NCBI GenBank assembly: GCA_024638845.1
Contig: JAHEJN010000005.1
Location: 18,916-82,915 of the forward strand
Reading direction: 5' to 3'
Source of the DNA: Acidimicrobiales bacterium
GTDB lineage: Bacteria > Actinomycetota > Acidimicrobiia > Acidimicrobiales > JAHEJN01
DNA length: 64,000 nt
Shown here in pieces: positions 63,762-64,000 of this stretch. The position numbers and the translations under genes are program-made. The notes below the pieces were generated by a model. That model was not told the DNA's origin. It saw only the letters and a program-made list of their open reading frames with translations, and did not search any database. Positions within the stretch are counted from its first letter, which is position 1. Each line of letters begins with the position of its first letter.

Positions 63762-64000
63762 TCATTCCCACTCGATGGTGCCTGGTGGCTTCGACGTGAT
63801 GTCGTAGGCCACTCGGTTGACGCCGTCGACCTCGTTGATGATGCGGCTCGACATCGTCTCGAGCAGTTCGTAGGGCAGTCGGGCCCAGTCGGCGGTCATC
63901 GCGTCGTCACTGGTCACGGCCCGGATGATGACAGGATGGGCGTACGTGCGTTCGTCACCCATGACCCCCACCGAGCGGATGTCGGGCAGGACGGCGAAGG
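63762..64000 (-). CDS. guaA: GMP synthase (glutamine-hydrolysing), C-terminal end, cut by window edge
   Basis: The visible last ~79 residues read [65 protein letters not shown]. This is the conserved dimerisation domain that ends every GuaA and binds XMP. The enzyme aminates XMP to GMP. The N-terminal part lies to the right of the window. It is followed after 4 nt by the DinB-like gene. Confidence 0.96.
   Translation of the reverse strand, partial: FAVLPDIRSVGVMGDERTYAHPVIIRAVTSDDAMTADWARLPYELLETMSSRIINEVDGVNRVAYDITSKPPGTIEWE

Overview
The window is high-GC DNA packed with genes and with almost no intergenic space. The gene content points to an actinobacterium: two WhiB proteins, a SenX3/RegX3-type phosphate system, a monomeric NADP isocitrate dehydrogenase, an F420-type luciferase-like oxidoreductase, a tandem-GNAT protein resembling mycothiol synthase, and a DinB/mycothiol-type metal-binding protein. 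The mix (type-B-like SdhCAB, a MoxR-like AAA plus VWA pair, many TANNNT boxes directly in front of start codons) suits the Acidimicrobiia, but that placement is inference. No rRNA, tRNA, CRISPR array, prophage or insertion sequence was seen, and no stretch above 300 bases lacks a gene.

Layout. 1-3144: end of a sugar-epimerase-like gene, a zincin-like putative hydrolase and an MFS transporter. 3185-9835 (minus): a complete phosphate regulon operon, pstS-pstC-pstA-pstB-phoU-senX3-regX3, preceded by a three-unit PHO box. Polyphosphate kinase and a small partner gene lie just upstream of it. 12471-15896: HtrA-like protease, WhiB, ECF sigma with anti-sigma, TatA and a second WhiB. 16052-24324: a VWA protein and an AAA+ ATPase on the minus strand with a degenerate GH1-fold gene on the plus strand between them, then an EAL phosphodiesterase and a GH2-like protein. 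24429-27972: succinate dehydrogenase C-A-B.

27992-39146 is the most accessory-looking part. It holds a 1841-residue NRPS-like protein (A-T-C-A-T-TE), a MocR-type regulator with a clear operator cluster, a divergent PLP decarboxylase coupled to a class IV aminotransferase, a DMT exporter and a PEP-mutase/isocitrate-lyase family protein. Together they could form a small uncharacterised biosynthetic locus. 39248-43636: a DUF952-DUF2817 fusion, a DUF368 (undecaprenyl-phosphate transporter family) protein, an unknown protein, an SCP2-like protein and an Fpg/Nei glycosylase.

43652-64000 is mostly housekeeping: malate dehydrogenase, a Cys-rich lipoprotein, isocitrate dehydrogenase, purN-purH-folD, two paralogous small membrane proteins, a nucleotidyltransferase, an OmpA-family protein, sucCD, a glycosyltransferase, UvrD/PcrA, a dienelactone hydrolase-like protein, an F420 oxidoreductase, a GNAT protein, a DinB-like protein and the end of guaA. 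TCA-cycle genes (sdh, mdh, icd, suc) recur through the window as separate units.

Two themes run across the window. At least fourteen genes carry a TA[GC]NNT hexamer 6-8 nt before the chosen start codon, the geometry of leaderless transcripts, and this fixed several starts. Short exact or near-exact tandem duplications (28 bp x3, 15 bp x2, 18 bp x3) sit at gene ends.
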